From contig NZ_VITI01000001.1 of NCBI RefSeq assembly GCF_007827795.1, positions 558,001 through 622,000 of the forward strand: a stretch of DNA of 64,000 bases, in the 5' to 3' direction. Positions 17,112 to 26,749 of this stretch are shown one piece after another; positions within the stretch are counted from its first letter, which is position 1; every line of letters starts with the position of its first letter. The notes under the pieces were generated by a model. The model was given only the letters and a program-made list of their open reading frames with translations. It searched no databases and was not told the DNA's origin. Made by a program: the position numbers and the translations under genes. The DNA comes from Azospirillum brasilense (lineage in GTDB: Bacteria > Pseudomonadota > Alphaproteobacteria > Azospirillales > Azospirillaceae).

Positions 17112-17627
17112 ATGACCCAGACCGAATCCTCCCCCCACACGCGCGCCGTGGCGCTGCCGAGCGAGGAGGCGACCGCCGCGCTGGCCCGCCGTCTGGCCGC
17201 GGCGCTGGCGCCCGGCGACCTCGTGGCCCTGCGCGGCGACCTGGGCGCCGGCAAGTCCGCCCTGTGCCGCGCCCTGATCCGCGCCGTGACGGAGGAGGAC
17301 GCCGAGGTGCCGTCCCCGACCTTCACGCTGGTCCAGACCTACGACACCGACATCGGCCCGGTCTGGCATTTCGACCTCTACCGCCTGTCCGGCCCCGACG
17401 AGGTGACGGAACTCGGCTGGGACGAGGCCCGCGCCGAGGCCGTTCTGCTGGTGGAATGGCCGGACCGGCTGGGTCCGCTGCTGCCAGCCGACCGTCTCGA
17501 CATCGCGATGAGCTTTGCCGGGCCGACCGAACGCCGCGCCACCCTGACCGGCCACGGCGCCTGGGAGTCGCGCTTGCACGCCCTCGACCTCACAGGACTG
17601 GGCCTTTCCGGACTGGAGGGGCCGTGA
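17112..17627 (+). CDS. tsaE: tRNA threonylcarbamoyladenosine biosynthesis ATPase TsaE
   Basis: 171 residues. TsaE works with TsaB and TsaD to install t6A at position 37 of ANN-decoding tRNAs; its ATPase resets the complex. The P-loop GDLGAGKS is at residues 42-49, followed by PSPTFTLVQTYD and the HFDLYRL motif typical of TsaE. ATG 17112 was chosen over an in-frame TTG at 17094. The stop overlaps the GTG start of the next gene (GTGA), so amgK is translationally coupled. Confidence 0.93.
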   Translation: MTQTESSPHTRAVALPSEEATAALARRLAAALAPGDLVALRGDLGAGKSALCRALIRAVTEEDAEVPSPTFTLVQTYDTDIGPVWHFDLYRLSGPDEVTELGWDEARAEAVLLVEWPDRLGPLLPADRLDIAMSFAGPTERRATLTGHGAWESRLHALDLTGLGLSGLEGP

Positions 17628-18637
17628 CCGACCGCGCTTCGCAGATCGCCGCCTTCCTCGCCCGCCACGGGCTGGAGGGGGCCAAGCGGGAGCCGCTGGC
17701 CGGCGACGCCTCGGCACGCCGCTACGAGCGGCTGACGACGCCGGACGGCGGCACGCTGATCCTGGTCGACACCCCCGCCCCGGCGGAGGATCTGGTGCCC
17801 TTCATCGCCATCGGCGCGACGCTGGACCGGCTGGGCTTCTCCGTCCCCGCCATCCTGGCGGCGGAGGTCGAGGCGGGCCTCGCCATCCAGGAGGATTTCG
17901 GCGACGGCACCCTGACCCGCCTGCTGAACGCAGGGGAGGAGCCGCGCCCGCTCTACGAGCTGGCAACCGACGTTCTGATCGAGCTGCACCGCCGCTTCCC
18001 GGTGGAGGAGGCGGCCCGCCTGAACCTGCCGCTCTACGACGCGGCCCTGTTCACCGGACAGGTGGCGCTGTTCGCCGAGGTCTACATGCCCGCGGCCACG
18101 GGAAAGCCCTTGTCGGACAAGGCCCGGTCCGACTTCGACACGGCCTGGGCCGCCGTCGTTCCGGAGGCCTGCGCCGGGCCGCAATCGCTGCTGTTGCGCG
18201 ATTACCATGTGGACAACGTGATGCGGCTGCCGCGGCCCGGCCTGCGGGCGGCGGGGCTGATCGATTACCAGAGCGCCGGGCTCGGCCCCGTCGCCTACGA
18301 TCTGGTGTCGCTGCTGGAGGACGCCCGCCGCGACCTGCCTGCTGGGCTGGAGGGCGTGCTGCTGGACCGCTACCGGGCGGCCTTCCCGGATCGCGACTGG
18401 GAGGCCTTCCGCCGCTCCTACGCGGTGCTGGGCGCGATCCGGCACACCCGCATCGTCGCCATCTTCGTGCGTCTGGCGTTGCAGCGCCGACGCGGCTATC
18501 TCCTTCACCTGCCGCGCGTCTGGCGGCTTCTGGAAGGCCAGCTCGCCAAGCCCGAACTGGCCCCGGTCGCCGACTGGTTTGCCCGTCATCTGCCGCCGGG
18601 AACCCGCGCGGAGCTTGTCGTTCCGGAGCCGGATTGA
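17624..18637 (+). CDS. amgK: Sugar kinase AmgK (N-acetylmuramate/N-acetylglucosamine kinase, aminoglycoside-phosphotransferase fold)
   Basis: A 337-residue APH-fold kinase. AmgK phosphorylates the anomeric carbon of N-acetylmuramate and N-acetylglucosamine in the peptidoglycan-recycling bypass that feeds UDP-MurNAc and confers fosfomycin tolerance. The early GDASARRYERL matches the family nucleotide-binding start. The catalytic loop is LLRDYHVDNVMRL, and the metal-binding segment is GLIDYQSAGLGPVAYDL. The GTG start overlaps the tsaE stop, and murU follows immediately. The pairing with murU is what separates it from generic aminoglycoside phosphotransferases. Confidence 0.9.
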   Translation: MTDRASQIAAFLARHGLEGAKREPLAGDASARRYERLTTPDGGTLILVDTPAPAEDLVPFIAIGATLDRLGFSVPAILAAEVEAGLAIQEDFGDGTLTRLLNAGEEPRPLYELATDVLIELHRRFPVEEAARLNLPLYDAALFTGQVALFAEVYMPAATGKPLSDKARSDFDTAWAAVVPEACAGPQSLLLRDYHVDNVMRLPRPGLRAAGLIDYQSAGLGPVAYDLVSLLEDARRDLPAGLEGVLLDRYRAAFPDRDWEAFRRSYAVLGAIRHTRIVAIFVRLALQRRRGYLLHLPRVWRLLEGQLAKPELAPVADWFARHLPPGTRAELVVPEPD

Positions 18638-18639
18638 TT

Positions 18640-19419
18640 ATGTCGCCTGTCTCGAAGAAGACCCGTACCAAAACGCCGCCCGTGACAACCGCCCCCGCCA
18701 AGGCCATGGTGATGGCCGCCGGGCTCGGTCTGCGGATGCGCCCGCTGACCCTGGAGCGTCCGAAGCCCCTGATCCCGGTGATGGGCAAGCCGATGCTCGA
18801 CCACGCGCTCGACCGGCTGGAGGAGGCCGGCGTGACCGCCGCCGTGGTCAACAGCCATTACAAGGGCGCGATGATCGCCGCTCATCTGGCGGGACGCATG
18901 GCCCCGGCCATCACGCTGTCGCCGGAGGACGAACTTCTGGAAACCGGCGGCGGCGTGAAGAAGGCGCTGCCGCTGCTCGGCACCGACCCGGTCTATGTGG
19001 TCAACGCCGACATCCTGTGGCTCGACGGCCCCTCCCCCACGCTGGCGCGGCTGGCCCGCCACTGGAACCCGGACGAGATGGACGCGCTCCTGCTGCTGAT
19101 GGCGACCACCAAGGCGGTGGGGTACGAGGGGCGCGGCGATTACCACATGGACCCGCTCGGCCGGCTGACCCGGCGCGGCGAGATGGAGATCGCCCCCTTC
19201 GTCTACGCCGGCGTCCAGATCGTGAAGCCGGAACTGTTCGGGCAGGACACCCCCGACGGCGCCTTCTCCACCAACCGCATCTGGGACCGCGCGCAGGAGG
19301 CCGGGCGCCTCTTCGGCCTCGCCCACGACGGGCTGTGGTTCCACATCGGCACCCCCGACGCGCTGGCCGAGACGGAGGAAATGCTGTCGATGAGCGACGT
19401 GTCGGTGGTCACCACCTGA
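18640..19419 (+). CDS. murU: N-acetylmuramate-1-phosphate uridylyltransferase MurU
   Basis: A 259-residue nucleotidyltransferase that converts MurNAc-1-phosphate and UTP to UDP-MurNAc, the step after AmgK. The signature AAGLGLRMRPLTLERPKPLI lies near residue 27, and the metal-binding VNADILWLDG is present. The start is ATG 18640, or TTG 18634 overlapping the amgK stop. The first 20 residues (Lys/Thr/Pro-rich) are an extension before the fold begins. It completes the tsaE-amgK-murU unit. Confidence 0.92.
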   Translation: MSPVSKKTRTKTPPVTTAPAKAMVMAAGLGLRMRPLTLERPKPLIPVMGKPMLDHALDRLEEAGVTAAVVNSHYKGAMIAAHLAGRMAPAITLSPEDELLETGGGVKKALPLLGTDPVYVVNADILWLDGPSPTLARLARHWNPDEMDALLLLMATTKAVGYEGRGDYHMDPLGRLTRRGEMEIAPFVYAGVQIVKPELFGQDTPDGAFSTNRIWDRAQEAGRLFGLAHDGLWFHIGTPDALAETEEMLSMSDVSVVTT

Positions 19420-19533
19420 CCGGCCGCCGGACGGTCGTTTTGTGAGAATTTTTGTATTCCTTGACGCTTTGTGGTGTCATTGCCCCACATCTAGTATCCT
19501 CGCGCGTCCGACGATACAGCTTCCGGGGCAGGC
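19420..19533 (+). other. AT-richer leader upstream of addB, possible promoter
   Basis: This 114-bp gap is more AT-rich than its surroundings (GAGAATTTTTGTATTCC). It contains TTGACG (19461-19466) and TAGTAT (19492-19497), but they are 25 bp apart. A weaker TTTGTG at 19468-19473 would give an 18-bp spacing. A promoter for addB is likely here, but its elements are uncertain. Confidence 0.35.
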
Positions 19534-22512
19534 ATGAGCGGCAGGGCGGAGCCCAAGGTCTATTCGATTCCCATCGGCGTGTCCTTCGTGGACCAGCTCG
19601 CCGCGGGAATCCTGGACCGCGTGGGGAACGACCCGCTGGCGCTGGCCGGGGTGACCGTCCTGCTGCCGACGCGCCGCTCCTGCCGCTCGCTGCGCGAGGC
19701 CTTCCTGCGCCGCTCCGGCGGGCAGCCCATGCTGCTGCCGCGGATGAGCCCGCTGGGCGAGCTGGACGCCGCCTCGCTCAGCCTGACCTCGGCGGAGGAG
19801 CTGCCCAGCGTACCGCTGGAGCTGCCCGACCCGATCAGCGGGCTGAAACGCCAGATGATGCTGGCCCGGCTGATCCTCCAGGCGACCGGCGTGTCGGCCA
19901 CCACCGCGCAGGCGGTGCGGCTGGGCGCCGACCTGGGGCGGCTGATCGACGCGGTGTGGACGGAGAATGTCGCCTTCGACCGGCTGGCCTCGCTGGTGCC
20001 GGAGGATTACGCCCAGCACTGGCAGGTGACGCTGGAGTTTCTGAGGATCGTCACCGAGCACTGGCCCGCCATCCTCGGCGCCAGCGAACTGACCGACCCG
20101 GCGCAGCGCCGCAACCTCGTGCTGGAAACGCAAGCCGCGCTCTGGCGGGCGGAGCCGCCGCAGGGGCTGGTCATCGCCGCCGGCTCGACCGGCTCCATCC
20201 CGGCTTCCGCCGACCTGCTGGCGGTGGTCGCCGCCCTGCCGCAGGGGGCCGTCGTGCTGCCCGGCCTGGACCTGGAGGCCGACGAGGCGAGCTGGGACGC
20301 CATCCGCGCCGACGAGGCGCACCCGCAACACGGCCTCGCCCACCTGCTCGACCGGCTGTCGGTCGGCCGCGCCGCTGTGCGCCGCTGGAACGACGCGGAG
20401 GAACCGCGCGCGGCCCGCGCCCGCCTGCTGGCCGAGGCCATGCGCCCCGCCGCCACCACGGAAAGCTGGCGGGAGCTGGAGGGGCTGGACGCCACGGCCC
20501 TGGACGGGCTAACCCGCATCGACGCCCCGACGGCGGAGGAGGAGGCGTCGGTCATCGCCCTTCGGCTGCGCCACGCGCTGGAGACGCCGGGCAAGACGGC
20601 GGCGCTGGTTTCGCCCGATCGCAACCTCGCCCGCCGGGTCGCCATGGCGCTGACGCGCTGGGGCATCGCGGTCAACGACTCGGCGGGCCAGCCGCTGGTC
20701 CACACCGCGGTCGGCACCTATCTGCGGCTGACCGCCGAGCTGGCCGCCAGCCGCGCCCACCCGCTGGCCCTGCTGGCGCTCGCCAAGCACCCGCTGGCCG
20801 CCGGCGGGCACGACCCGGCGGAGTTCCGCCGCTCCGCCCGCGCGCTGGAGCGCACCGTCCTGCGCGGCCCCCGTCCGGCGGAGGGCTTCGCCGGGCTGAT
20901 CGCCGCGCTGAAGGCCACCGACCGCTTCGACCACCCGGACCAGCAGGCCACCCTGCTCGGCTGGCTGGAGAATCTGGAAACGCTCGCCGCTCCCTTCATG
21001 GAGGTGTTGTTCGGCGACGCCCCGCTCGTCGACCTCGTCCGCGCGCACGTCGCCTTCGCGGAGGCGCTGGCCTCGCGCACCGACGCGCCAGGATCGGAGT
21101 TTCTCTGGCGGCAGGACGACGGCGAGGAGGCCGCGACCTTCGTCCATGAGTTGCTGGAGGCGGCGGACGGTTTCCCCGCCGTTCCCGGCAAGGACTATCC
21201 GGCGCTGCTCGACGCGCTGATGGCGATGCGTCCGGTGCGCCCGCGCTTCGGCCTGCACCCGCGCCTCTACATTCTCGGCCCCATGGAAGCGCGCCTTCAG
21301 CATTTCGACCTGCTGATCCTCGGTGGGCTGAACGAGGGGACCTGGCCGCCCGACCCCGGCGCCGATCCCTGGATGTCGCGCCCGATGCGCCGCGACTTCG
21401 GCCTGCCCAGCCCGGAGCGCATGGTCGGCCTGTCCGCCCACGACTTCACCCACGCCTGCGGCGCCGAGGAGGTCGTGCTGACCCGCGCGGAGCGGGTGGA
21501 CGGCACGCCGACCGTCCCGTCGCGCTGGCTGCTGCGGCTGGAGACGGTGCTGCGCGCGCTGGGTCTGGACGGGCGGATCGAGCTGGCCGGGGAGCCCTGG
21601 CTGGCCTGGGCGCGCGGTCTGGACGAGCCGGATACCGTGCGCCCCGTCGCCCCGCCGGAGCCGCGCCCGCCAGTGTCCGCCCGCCCGCGCAAGCTGTCGG
21701 TCACCAAGATCGAGAAGTGGATGCGCGACCCCTACGCCATCTACGCCGAGCATGTGCTGAATCTCCGCAAGCTCGACCCGATCGCCGCCGATCCCGGCGC
21801 CGCCGACCGCGGCCAGTTCATCCACGCGGCCCTCGACGCCTTCGTGAAGGCGTTCCCCGGCCACCTGCCCGACGACGCGCTGCACCGGCTGCTGGCGATG
21901 GGGCGCGAGTCCTTCGGCCCGCTGCTGCACAGCCATCCCGACGTCTGGGCCTTCTGGTGGCCGCGCTTCGAGCGCATCGCCGAGTGGTTCGTCGGGCAGG
22001 AGCGCGACCGCCGCCGCACCTTGAAGCCGCTCGCCACCGAGGTGTCGGGCGAATTGACGCTGAGCGGCCCCGCCGGTCCCTTCCTGCTGACCGCCAAGGC
22101 CGACCGCATCGATTCGGGCGGCGAAGGGCTGGTCCTGATCGACTACAAGACCGGCACCCCGCCCTCGACCCGCGAGATCGAGCTGGGCTTCGCCCCGCAG
22201 CTGCCGCTGGAGGCCGCCATGGCCGAGGCCGGCGGCTTCGCCGGGGTTGCGAAGAACCGGGTGGCCGAGCTGGCCTTCTGGCGCCTGTCCGGCGGCGATC
22301 CGCCGGGCGAGGAGAAGGCGGTGAAGGGCGACCCGGCGACGCTCGCCGCCGAGGCCCGCGCCGGCCTGGAGGAGCTGATCCGCCATTTCGACGACCCCGC
22401 CACCCCCTACCGCTCCTGCCCCCGCCCGGCCATGGCCCCGCGCTACACCGACTACGCCCACCTCGCGCGGGTGCAGGAATGGTCGGCGGGTGGCGATGGG
22501 GGTGAGGGATGA
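19534..22512 (+). CDS. addB: AddB, helicase-nuclease repair subunit
   Basis: 992 residues. AddB and AddA form the RecBCD-like complex that resects double-strand breaks up to a Chi sequence for RecA loading. As in other alphaproteobacterial AddB proteins, the N-terminal helicase-like half lacks a canonical Walker A loop (VLLPTRRSCRSLREAF). The LILGGLNEGTWPPDP region is conserved, and the C-terminal nuclease domain carries VLIDYKTGTPPS near residue 870. It ends 148 bp before addA, separated from it by a palindromic repeat. Confidence 0.93.
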   Translation: MSGRAEPKVYSIPIGVSFVDQLAAGILDRVGNDPLALAGVTVLLPTRRSCRSLREAFLRRSGGQPMLLPRMSPLGELDAASLSLTSAEELPSVPLELPDPISGLKRQMMLARLILQATGVSATTAQAVRLGADLGRLIDAVWTENVAFDRLASLVPEDYAQHWQVTLEFLRIVTEHWPAILGASELTDPAQRRNLVLETQAALWRAEPPQGLVIAAGSTGSIPASADLLAVVAALPQGAVVLPGLDLEADEASWDAIRADEAHPQHGLAHLLDRLSVGRAAVRRWNDAEEPRAARARLLAEAMRPAATTESWRELEGLDATALDGLTRIDAPTAEEEASVIALRLRHALETPGKTAALVSPDRNLARRVAMALTRWGIAVNDSAGQPLVHTAVGTYLRLTAELAASRAHPLALLALAKHPLAAGGHDPAEFRRSARALERTVLRGPRPAEGFAGLIAALKATDRFDHPDQQATLLGWLENLETLAAPFMEVLFGDAPLVDLVRAHVAFAEALASRTDAPGSEFLWRQDDGEEAATFVHELLEAADGFPAVPGKDYPALLDALMAMRPVRPRFGLHPRLYILGPMEARLQHFDLLILGGLNEGTWPPDPGADPWMSRPMRRDFGLPSPERMVGLSAHDFTHACGAEEVVLTRAERVDGTPTVPSRWLLRLETVLRALGLDGRIELAGEPWLAWARGLDEPDTVRPVAPPEPRPPVSARPRKLSVTKIEKWMRDPYAIYAEHVLNLRKLDPIAADPGAADRGQFIHAALDAFVKAFPGHLPDDALHRLLAMGRESFGPLLHSHPDVWAFWWPRFERIAEWFVGQERDRRRTLKPLATEVSGELTLSGPAGPFLLTAKADRIDSGGEGLVLIDYKTGTPPSTREIELGFAPQLPLEAAMAEAGGFAGVAKNRVAELAFWRLSGGDPPGEEKAVKGDPATLAAEARAGLEELIRHFDDPATPYRSCPRPAMAPRYTDYAHLARVQEWSAGGDGGEG

Positions 22513-22528
22513 TGGACCAGCGTTCTTG

Positions 22529-22632
22529 CCCCCACCCTAACCCTCCCCCGCTTTGCAGGGGAGGGAATCACCGCCCTCCCCTGCGCAGCGGGGGAGGGAG
22601 GGGACCCATGCGCCGCATGGGGAGGGTGGGGG
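22529..22632. repeat. Palindromic intergenic repeat, copy 2 (between addB and addA)
   Basis: The arms are the same as in the copy at 12328-12426, but the central loop is shorter. The right arm is interrupted by a small perfect hairpin, CCCATGCG-C-CGCATGGG. The element occupies nearly all of the addB-addA gap and may affect transcript stability or read-through within the operon. Confidence 0.8.
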
Positions 22633-22660
22633 CGAGCACCTCACACCCCACGACCCGCCC

Positions 22661-25600
22661 ATGACCATCCTCGACTTCCCCGTCCGCGAACTCCCGCTGG
22701 ACCCCAACGTCGCGCAGCGGCTCGCCTCCGACCCGCTGTCGTCGGTGTGGGTGGGCGCCTCCGCCGGGTCCGGCAAGACGAAGGTGCTGACCGACCGCGT
22801 GCTGCGGCTGATGCTGTCCGGCACCGCGCCGGCGCGCATCCTCTGCCTGACCTTCACCAAGGCGGCGGCGGCGGAGATGTCCATCCGCATCAACCGCACG
22901 CTGGGCATCTGGGCGACCCTGCCCGACGAGGCGCTGGAGGACCGGCTCGCCGACCTCTGCGGCGAGCGGCCGAGCGCCGAGACCCGGACCATCGCCCGGC
23001 GGCTGTTCGCCCAGGTGGTGGATTGCCCGGGCGGCATGAAGATCCAGACGATCCACGCCTTCTGCCAGTCGCTGCTGCGCCGCTTCCCGCTGGAGGCCGG
23101 GCTCGCCCCGCATTTCGAGGTGATGGACGAGCGCACCGCCGCCGGCCTGCTGACCGAGGCGCGGGACGAGGTGCTGCACGCCGGGCGCGCCGCCCCCGAC
23201 AGCCCGCTCGGCAAGGCGATGGCCCGCCTGACCGCCGAGCTGAACGCCGAGGAGTTCGCCGACATCCTGGCCGAACTGGCCAGCGAGCGCGGGCGAATCC
23301 AGCGCCTGTTCGACAGCGTCCACGGGCTGCAAGGCGCGGTGGACGCGGTTCACGAGGCGCTGGGCGTGCCGCCGGGCATCACCGAGGCCGCGATCCTGCG
23401 CGACGCCTGTGCCGACCACGCCTTCGACGGGACGAGCCTGCGCGACGCCTGCCGCGCGCTGTCCACCGGCAGCAAGACCGACGAGGAGCGCGGAGTCGGC
23501 ATCCAGAGCTGGCTCGACGCCGCGGACAGCCGTGTGCGCGCCTTCCAGATCTACGCCCGCCATTTCCTGACGGCGGAGGGCGGCGCGCGCAAGACCCTGA
23601 TCACCAAGAAGCCGGCGACATCCTTCCCCGCCGCCCTGACGGCGCTGGAGCGTGAGGCGGAGCGGCTCGTTTCGCTGATGAAACGGGTTCGCTCGGCCGG
23701 AGTCGCCGCCTCCACCACCGCCCTGCTGACGCTGGCCGAGGCGCTTCTGAGCGCCTATGAGGCGAAGAAGAAGGCCAAGGCGCTGCTCGACTACGACGAC
23801 CTGATCCTGTCGGCCAACGCCCTGCTGCGCGGCAAGGACGGCGTCCCCGCCGTGCCCTGGGTGCTGTTCAAGCTGGACGGCGGCCTCGACCACATCCTGA
23901 TCGACGAGGCGCAGGACACCAACCCGGAGCAGTGGCAGGTCGTCGGCTCCATCGCCGAGGAGTTCTTCGCCGGCCTCAGCGCCCGGGACGGTGGGGAGAC
24001 GACGCGCACCGTCTTCGCCGTGGGCGACGAGAAGCAGTCGATCTTCAGCTTCCAGCGCGCCGACCCCGCCGAATTCGCCCGCATGCGCCGCCATTTCCAG
24101 ACCCGCGCCAAGGCCGCGGAGCGCGACTGGCACGCGGTGGAGCTTGACATCTCCTTCCGCTCCACCGCCACCGTGCTGCAGACCGTGGACGCGGTGTTCC
24201 GGCTGGACAGCGCCAAGGATGGTGTCGCTTCCGAAACGAGCCCGGTGATCCGCCACCGCGCCTTCCGCCGCGGCCATGCCGGGCTGGTCGAGCTGTGGCC
24301 CCCGGTGAAGCCGGCGGAGGCCGCCGACCCGCCCGCCTGGGCGCCGCCGGTGGAGCGCGAGGCCGCCGATTCGCCGTCGGCCCGGCTGGCCGCAGTCATC
24401 GCCGACACCATCCGCGACTGGACCCAGCGCGGCGAGTCGCTCGAGTCGCGGGGCCGCCCGATCCAGCCCGGCGACGTGATGGTGCTGGTCCGCCGCCGCA
24501 CCGCCTTCGTGACGGAGCTGGTGCGCGCCCTGAAGGACCGCGCCGTTCCGGTGGCCGGCGTGGACCGTATGGTGCTGACCGAGCAGCTGGCGGTCATGGA
24601 CCTGATGGCGCTGTGCGACTTCCTGCTGCTGCCGGAGGACGACCTGACGCTGGCCACCGTCCTCAAGGGGCCGCTGATCGGGCTGACCGAGGACCAGCTG
24701 TTCGACCTCGCCCACGGGCGGCGCGGCACGCTGTGGCGGGCGCTGGTGGCGAAGGCGGAGGACGATCCCGCCTACCGCCCGGCCCGCCGCTATCTGGGCG
24801 CGCAGTTGGCCCGCACCGACTTCCTGGCGCCCTACGAGCTGTTCGCCGGGCTGCTGGCCGCCCCCTGCCCGGCCGATCCGGACGGGTCGGGTCGCCGCGC
24901 CCTCCTGAAGCGGCTCGGCCCCGACGCGCAGGACCCGCTGGACGAGTTCCTGGCCGTATGCCTCGCCTTCGAGAAGACCGAGCCGCCTTCCCTGCAGAAC
25001 TTCCTGGCCTGGCTGGCGGCCAGCGAGGCGGAGATCAAGCGCGAGCTGGAGCAGGGCGGCGGACGTGTACGCATCATGACGGTGCACGGCTCCAAGGGCC
25101 TCCAGGCGCCCATCGTCTTCCTGCCCGACACGCTGGGCACGCCGACCCAGAGCCCGCCGATCCTCTGGCCGGACGAAGGCTGCGCCGTACCGCTCTTCGC
25201 CGCCCGCCGCTCGCAGGAGGACGCGCTGTGCGCCGAGGCGCGCGCCCGCGCCAACCGCCGCCGCGACCAGGAGTACAGGCGCCTGCTGTACGTCGCCCTG
25301 ACCCGCGCGGAGGACCGGCTGTACGTCTGCGGCTACCAAGGGAAGAAGGAGCCGTCCGACGCCTGCTGGTACAAGCTGGTCGAGGCCGCGATGGGCGAGA
25401 TCGGCGTGCCGCACCCCTTCGACTTCTCCACCCTCTGTCCAGACGGCTGGAGCGGCGAGGGCTGGCGGCTGGCCGACCCGCAGACATCCGTTCCCAAGCC
25501 GGACGGCGCCGGGGCGGGCCGCGTGCTGGCGGCGCAGGCCGCCCCGCCCTGGCTGACCGCCGCCGCCCCGGAGGAGCCGGAGCCGTCGCGCCCCCTCACC

Positions 25601-26131
25601 CCCTCCCGCCCGGACGGGGACGAGCCGGCGATGCGTTCGCCGCTCGGCGAGGATGACGGAGCGCGCTTCAAGCGCGGCCTGCTGATCCACCGGCTGATGC
25701 AGACCCTGCCCGACCTGCCGCCCGACGCGCGGGAGGCCGCCGCCCGCCGCTACCTCGCCCGCCCCGGTCACGAGCTGACGGCAGCGCGCCAGGATGAGAT
25801 CGCAACCGAAACGATGCGCGTCCTGACCGACCCGCGCTTCGCCCGGCTGTTTGGCCCCAACTCCCGCGCCGAGGTGGAGGTGGTCGGTCTGGTGACCGGG
25901 CGCGCCCTGTCGGGCCGGGTCGACCGGCTGGTGATCGAGGACGACGCGGTGTGGATCGTCGACTATAAGACCAACCGCCCGCCGCCGGTCCGCGCGGAGG
26001 ACGTGCCGCCCGTCTATGTCCGCCAGATGGAGGCCTACCGCGCGGCGCTGCGCGCCATCTACCCGGACAAGGCCGTGCGCTGCGTCCTGCTGTGGACCGA
26101 CACCCCGGCCCTGATGGAGCTTCCAGCATGA
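22661..26131 (+). CDS. addA: AddA, helicase-nuclease repair subunit
   Basis: 1156 residues, a normal length for alphaproteobacterial AddA. UvrD-type helicase with Walker A SAGSGKT (residues 34-40, K39), ILCLTFTKAAAAEM (motif Ia), DEAQDTNPEQW (motif II), DEKQSIFSFQRAD (motif III), MTVHGSKGLQ (motif V) and YVALTRAEDRLYV (motif VI). A C-terminal RecB-type nuclease domain has VDYKTNRPPP near residue 1102. The start at 22661 gives MTILDFPVRE; the open frame extends upstream into the repeat, which is not coding. Confidence 0.95.
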   Translation: MTILDFPVRELPLDPNVAQRLASDPLSSVWVGASAGSGKTKVLTDRVLRLMLSGTAPARILCLTFTKAAAAEMSIRINRTLGIWATLPDEALEDRLADLCGERPSAETRTIARRLFAQVVDCPGGMKIQTIHAFCQSLLRRFPLEAGLAPHFEVMDERTAAGLLTEARDEVLHAGRAAPDSPLGKAMARLTAELNAEEFADILAELASERGRIQRLFDSVHGLQGAVDAVHEALGVPPGITEAAILRDACADHAFDGTSLRDACRALSTGSKTDEERGVGIQSWLDAADSRVRAFQIYARHFLTAEGGARKTLITKKPATSFPAALTALEREAERLVSLMKRVRSAGVAASTTALLTLAEALLSAYEAKKKAKALLDYDDLILSANALLRGKDGVPAVPWVLFKLDGGLDHILIDEAQDTNPEQWQVVGSIAEEFFAGLSARDGGETTRTVFAVGDEKQSIFSFQRADPAEFARMRRHFQTRAKAAERDWHAVELDISFRSTATVLQTVDAVFRLDSAKDGVASETSPVIRHRAFRRGHAGLVELWPPVKPAEAADPPAWAPPVEREAADSPSARLAAVIADTIRDWTQRGESLESRGRPIQPGDVMVLVRRRTAFVTELVRALKDRAVPVAGVDRMVLTEQLAVMDLMALCDFLLLPEDDLTLATVLKGPLIGLTEDQLFDLAHGRRGTLWRALVAKAEDDPAYRPARRYLGAQLARTDFLAPYELFAGLLAAPCPADPDGSGRRALLKRLGPDAQDPLDEFLAVCLAFEKTEPPSLQNFLAWLAASEAEIKRELEQGGGRVRIMTVHGSKGLQAPIVFLPDTLGTPTQSPPILWPDEGCAVPLFAARRSQEDALCAEARARANRRRDQEYRRLLYVALTRAEDRLYVCGYQGKKEPSDACWYKLVEAAMGEIGVPHPFDFSTLCPDGWSGEGWRLADPQTSVPKPDGAGAGRVLAAQAAPPWLTAAAPEEPEPSRPLTPSRPDGDEPAMRSPLGEDDGARFKRGLLIHRLMQTLPDLPPDAREAAARRYLARPGHELTAARQDEIATETMRVLTDPRFARLFGPNSRAEVEVVGLVTGRALSGRVDRLVIEDDAVWIVDYKTNRPPPVRAEDVPPVYVRQMEAYRAALRAIYPDKAVRCVLLWTDTPALMELPA

Positions 26132-26235
26132 GGCGCGCGCGATAGTCCGCCCGGGGAACTTTTCACCCCCGGCCGCGTTGCACGGGACGGCGGATTGGGT
26201 TGATTGGGTTGACGAGACCGCATTCGCGCCCCGGC

Positions 26236-26265
26236 TTGACCGGCGAGGGGGGTCGGTCATACATT
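26236..26265 (+). promoter_or_regulatory. Predicted sigma-70 promoter of trxA
   Basis: TTGACC (26236-26241) and TACATT (26260-26265) are separated by 18 bp, matching the sigma-70 consensus 5/6 and 4/6. Transcription would start near 26272, giving an untranslated leader of about 80 nt before trxA. Confidence 0.6.
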
Positions 26266-26351
26266 TTGCCAAATTCCACCGATGAGGGATGGGTCCGCCG
26301 CCGGTGGAAAATCGGCGCGGCGGTGCCCCTGAACCCAGGCATAGAGGTCAC

Positions 26352-26675
26352 ATGAGCGATCCCATCAAGGTCACCGACGACAGCTTCGAGCAGGACGTGC
26401 TGAAGGCCGACGGTCCGGTCCTGGTCGATTTCTGGGCGGAGTGGTGCGGCCCCTGCAAGATGATTGCTCCCGCGCTCGACGACCTCGCCAAGGAGTATGG
26501 CGGCAAGGTCACCGTCGCCAAGCTGAACATCGACGACAACCCCGGCACCCCGACCAAGTACGGCGTGCGCGGCATCCCGACGCTGATGCTGTTCAAGAAC
26601 GGCAACGTCGCCGCCACCAAGATCGGCGCCCTGCCGAAGACCGCCCTGTTCTCGTGGGTCGACGAGGCTCTCTGA
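26352..26675 (+). CDS. trxA: Thioredoxin 1
   Basis: A 107-residue cytoplasmic disulfide reductase with the active site WCGPC (C32, C35), the conserved D26, and the cis-proline loop [11 protein letters not shown] 26352 gives the standard thioredoxin N-terminus; an in-frame start at 26289 would add 21 unrelated residues. It follows addA, as in many alphaproteobacteria, but has its own promoter and terminator. Confidence 0.97.
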   Translation: MSDPIKVTDDSFEQDVLKADGPVLVDFWAEWCGPCKMIAPALDDLAKEYGGKVTVAKLNIDDNPGTPTKYGVRGIPTLMLFKNGNVAATKIGALPKTALFSWVDEAL

Positions 26676-26696
26676 GCCCCGCTCCCCTGGACGATC

Positions 26697-26731
26697 GAAA
26701 AGCCCCGCCCCTCCGGCGGGGCTTTTTGTTT
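26697..26731 (+). terminator. Intrinsic terminator of trxA
   Basis: A perfect 9-bp stem, AGCCCCGCC (26701-26709) and GGCGGGGCT (26715-26723), with a 5-nt loop, followed by TTTTGTTTG; an A-run precedes it on the 5' side. Confidence 0.9.
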
Positions 26732-26749
26732 GGGCACTGCAAGACCAAT

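Noticed and set aside
17624..18637. The kinase after tsaE as an aminoglycoside-resistance gene
   Set aside because: Fold is shared, but the adjacent murU and the tsaE coupling are the signature of peptidoglycan sugar recycling (AmgK).
19461..19497. TTGACG and TAGTAT as an addB promoter pair
   Set aside because: The 25-bp spacing is too long for a single promoter; a promoter may exist, but these two boxes together do not define it.
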